The translations under genes and the position numbers were made by a program. Shown here piece by piece: positions 33,369 to 34,017 of a stretch of 34,017 nucleotides of DNA (its first letter is position 1; each line of letters opens with the position of its first letter). Location of the stretch: positions 1-34,017 of the forward strand of contig DASRND010000028.1 of NCBI GenBank assembly GCA_035647615.1, given 5' to 3'. This stretch comes from Bacteroidales bacterium (lineage in GTDB: Bacteria; Bacteroidota; Bacteroidia; Bacteroidales; 4484-276). The notes below the pieces were generated by a model that was not told the DNA's origin, did not search any database, and was given only the letters and a program-made list of their open reading frames with translations.

Positions 33369-33788
33369 ATGGCAAGGTTAAAAAACACGATTGAAAAAAA
33401 GATGTTCTATGATGCCTCATCTTTAATTTTTGAGCGTGCTAAATCATTGAGATTTAATCCGACTGATGCAGAGAAGAAAATTTCCGAAGGTCTGAGAAAT
33501 AAACAGTTGCTTGGATTAAAATTTAGATTTCAACATCCCCTCAGCCAGTTTATTGCTGATTTTTATTGCCATAAGATTAAGTTAGTTATTGAAATCGATG
33601 GAGGTATTCATTTAGAGGAAGAACAAAGACAAAGAGATATTGGTCGAACTTCTGAGTTGGAAAAATACGGAATAGAAGTAATGCGGTTTTCTAATGAAGA
33701 AGTGTTAAATGATTATGAAAAAGTTTTAGAAAAGATCAAAAAGAAGTGCGAGGAATTATTGATGCTTCAGGAAAAGTCAGCCACATAA
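33369..33788 (+). CDS. DUF559 family endonuclease (PD-(D/E)XK, Vsr-like)
   Basis: Protein of 139 residues. The nuclease core is DFYCHKIKLVIEIDGGIH at residues 64-81, with Asp64, Glu75 and Asp77 as likely metal-binding residues of the restriction-endonuclease fold shared with Vsr mismatch nickases. The N-terminal helix (NPTDAEKKISEGLRNKQLLGLKFRFQHPL) is also typical of DUF559. The true substrate of this family is not established. ATG 33369 is chosen because an upstream GTG at 33285 would read through repeat D. The gene is AT-rich compared with its surroundings and sits tightly between REP-like copies: D ends 28 bases upstream, E begins 13 bases downstream. No methyltransferase is seen. Confidence 0.9.
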   Translation: MARLKNTIEKKMFYDASSLIFERAKSLRFNPTDAEKKISEGLRNKQLLGLKFRFQHPLSQFIADFYCHKIKLVIEIDGGIHLEEEQRQRDIGRTSELEKYGIEVMRFSNEEVLNDYEKVLEKIKKKCEELLMLQEKSAT

Positions 33789-33801
33789 AGGTGACTGTCA
33801 C

Positions 33802-33882
33802 CCGCACCCCCCAGCCCCCTAAAGGGGGAGCCGCCGACACACCAGCAATGCGGGTGAGTTTATTAACAAAATCGAGAAGAGT
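33802..33882 (+). repeat. REP-like repeat, copy E
   Basis: Begins CCGCACCCCCCAG with hairpin CCCCCTAAAGGGGG (33815-33828) and is identical over all 81 bases to copy F, 135 bases on. Between E and F (33883-33936) lies a decayed second half that still matches copies C and D (GAAAG..., then GTGGGTTTCTCCGCCAA). E carries about 35 extra AT-rich bases compared with D. Confidence 0.9.
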
Positions 33883-33936
33883 AGTTTAATAATAGAAAGT
33901 AAAAGGCCAGGAATCGTGAGTGGGTTTCTCCGCCAA

Positions 33937-34017
33937 CCGCACCCCCCAGCCCCCTAAAGGGGGAGCCGCCGACACACCAGCAATGCGGGTGAGTTTATTA
34001 ACAAAATCGAGAAGAGT
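33937..34017 (+). repeat. REP-like repeat, copy F (cut by window end)
   Basis: Exact 81-base copy of repeat E in the same orientation, with its hairpin at 33950-33963. The window ends inside the unit, so the tandem array probably continues. Confidence 0.9.

Noticed and set aside
33044-33388. Proline- and glycine-rich frames across the repeats
   Set aside because: Translations such as PLNPLKG come directly from the REP-like repeat, a common false gene call.
33089-34017. CRISPR array
   Set aside because: The repeats are about 80-110 bases at periods of 135-140 with internal hairpins, and the sequence between them is itself repeated rather than variable; no cas gene is present.

Overview
The window is chromosomal DNA from a member of the Bacteroidota, most likely a free-living or sediment Bacteroidales-type lineage. 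The evidence is a single-chain SecDF fusion, an OmpA protein with a PD40 propeller of the PorE type, lipoproteins, a pyrophosphate-type phosphofructokinase, an M49 dipeptidyl peptidase III, and several upstream sites matching the Bacteroidota promoter pattern TTTG-N19-TAnnTTTG. No rRNA, tRNA, CRISPR array, insertion sequence or prophage was recognised.

Layout. 1-4.2 kb is a zinc-linked cluster on the plus strand: a PTPS/QueD zinc enzyme, YidD fused in frame to the zinc-binding protein ZnuA, the ATPase ZnuC, an inserted repeat, the permease ZnuB and a DUF192 protein. 4.3-5.0 kb holds an Hpt phosphotransfer protein and a STAS anti-anti-sigma-like protein, convergent and overlapping at their 3' ends. 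5.2-8.4 kb holds an AsmA/DUF748-like envelope protein and dipeptidyl peptidase III. 8.5-14.9 kb is an envelope and export block: SecDF, TatA, and an OmpA/PD40 protein whose C-terminus looks like an inactivated retropepsin-like aspartic protease. 15.0-20.0 kb on the minus strand holds a polyprenyl synthase, an AT-rich DUF6508-like gene, RmlA and an RND/MMPL transporter. 20.1-22.4 kb on the plus strand holds a lipoprotein and a 2-hydroxyacid dehydrogenase. 22.6-27.4 kb on the minus strand holds PPi-type phosphofructokinase, an EtfD/HdrD-like membrane iron-sulfur oxidoreductase and a lipoprotein. 27.6-33.0 kb on the plus strand holds PanB, an RluA-type pseudouridine synthase, a protease-propeller-barrel outer-membrane protein, a small four-helix membrane protein and a PNPOx-fold protein. 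33.0-34.0 kb is a repeat-rich end in which a DUF559 endonuclease gene sits between copies of a REP-like palindromic repeat.

Two kinds of non-coding structure stand out. The first is a mosaic REP-like family (outer arms CGCACCCC/GGGGTGCG, inner hairpin CCCCCTAAAGGGGG) with copies at 1-55, 2606-2695, 33089-33199, 33229-33340, 33802-33882 and 33937-34017. The last four bracket a DUF559 nuclease gene, recalling the REP/RAYT arrangement but with a different enzyme. The second is a set of intergenic arrays with a seven-base period but unrelated sequences, in four gaps (about 6319, 14960, 22563 and 23901).

All product calls rest on motif recognition by eye; no database search was run.
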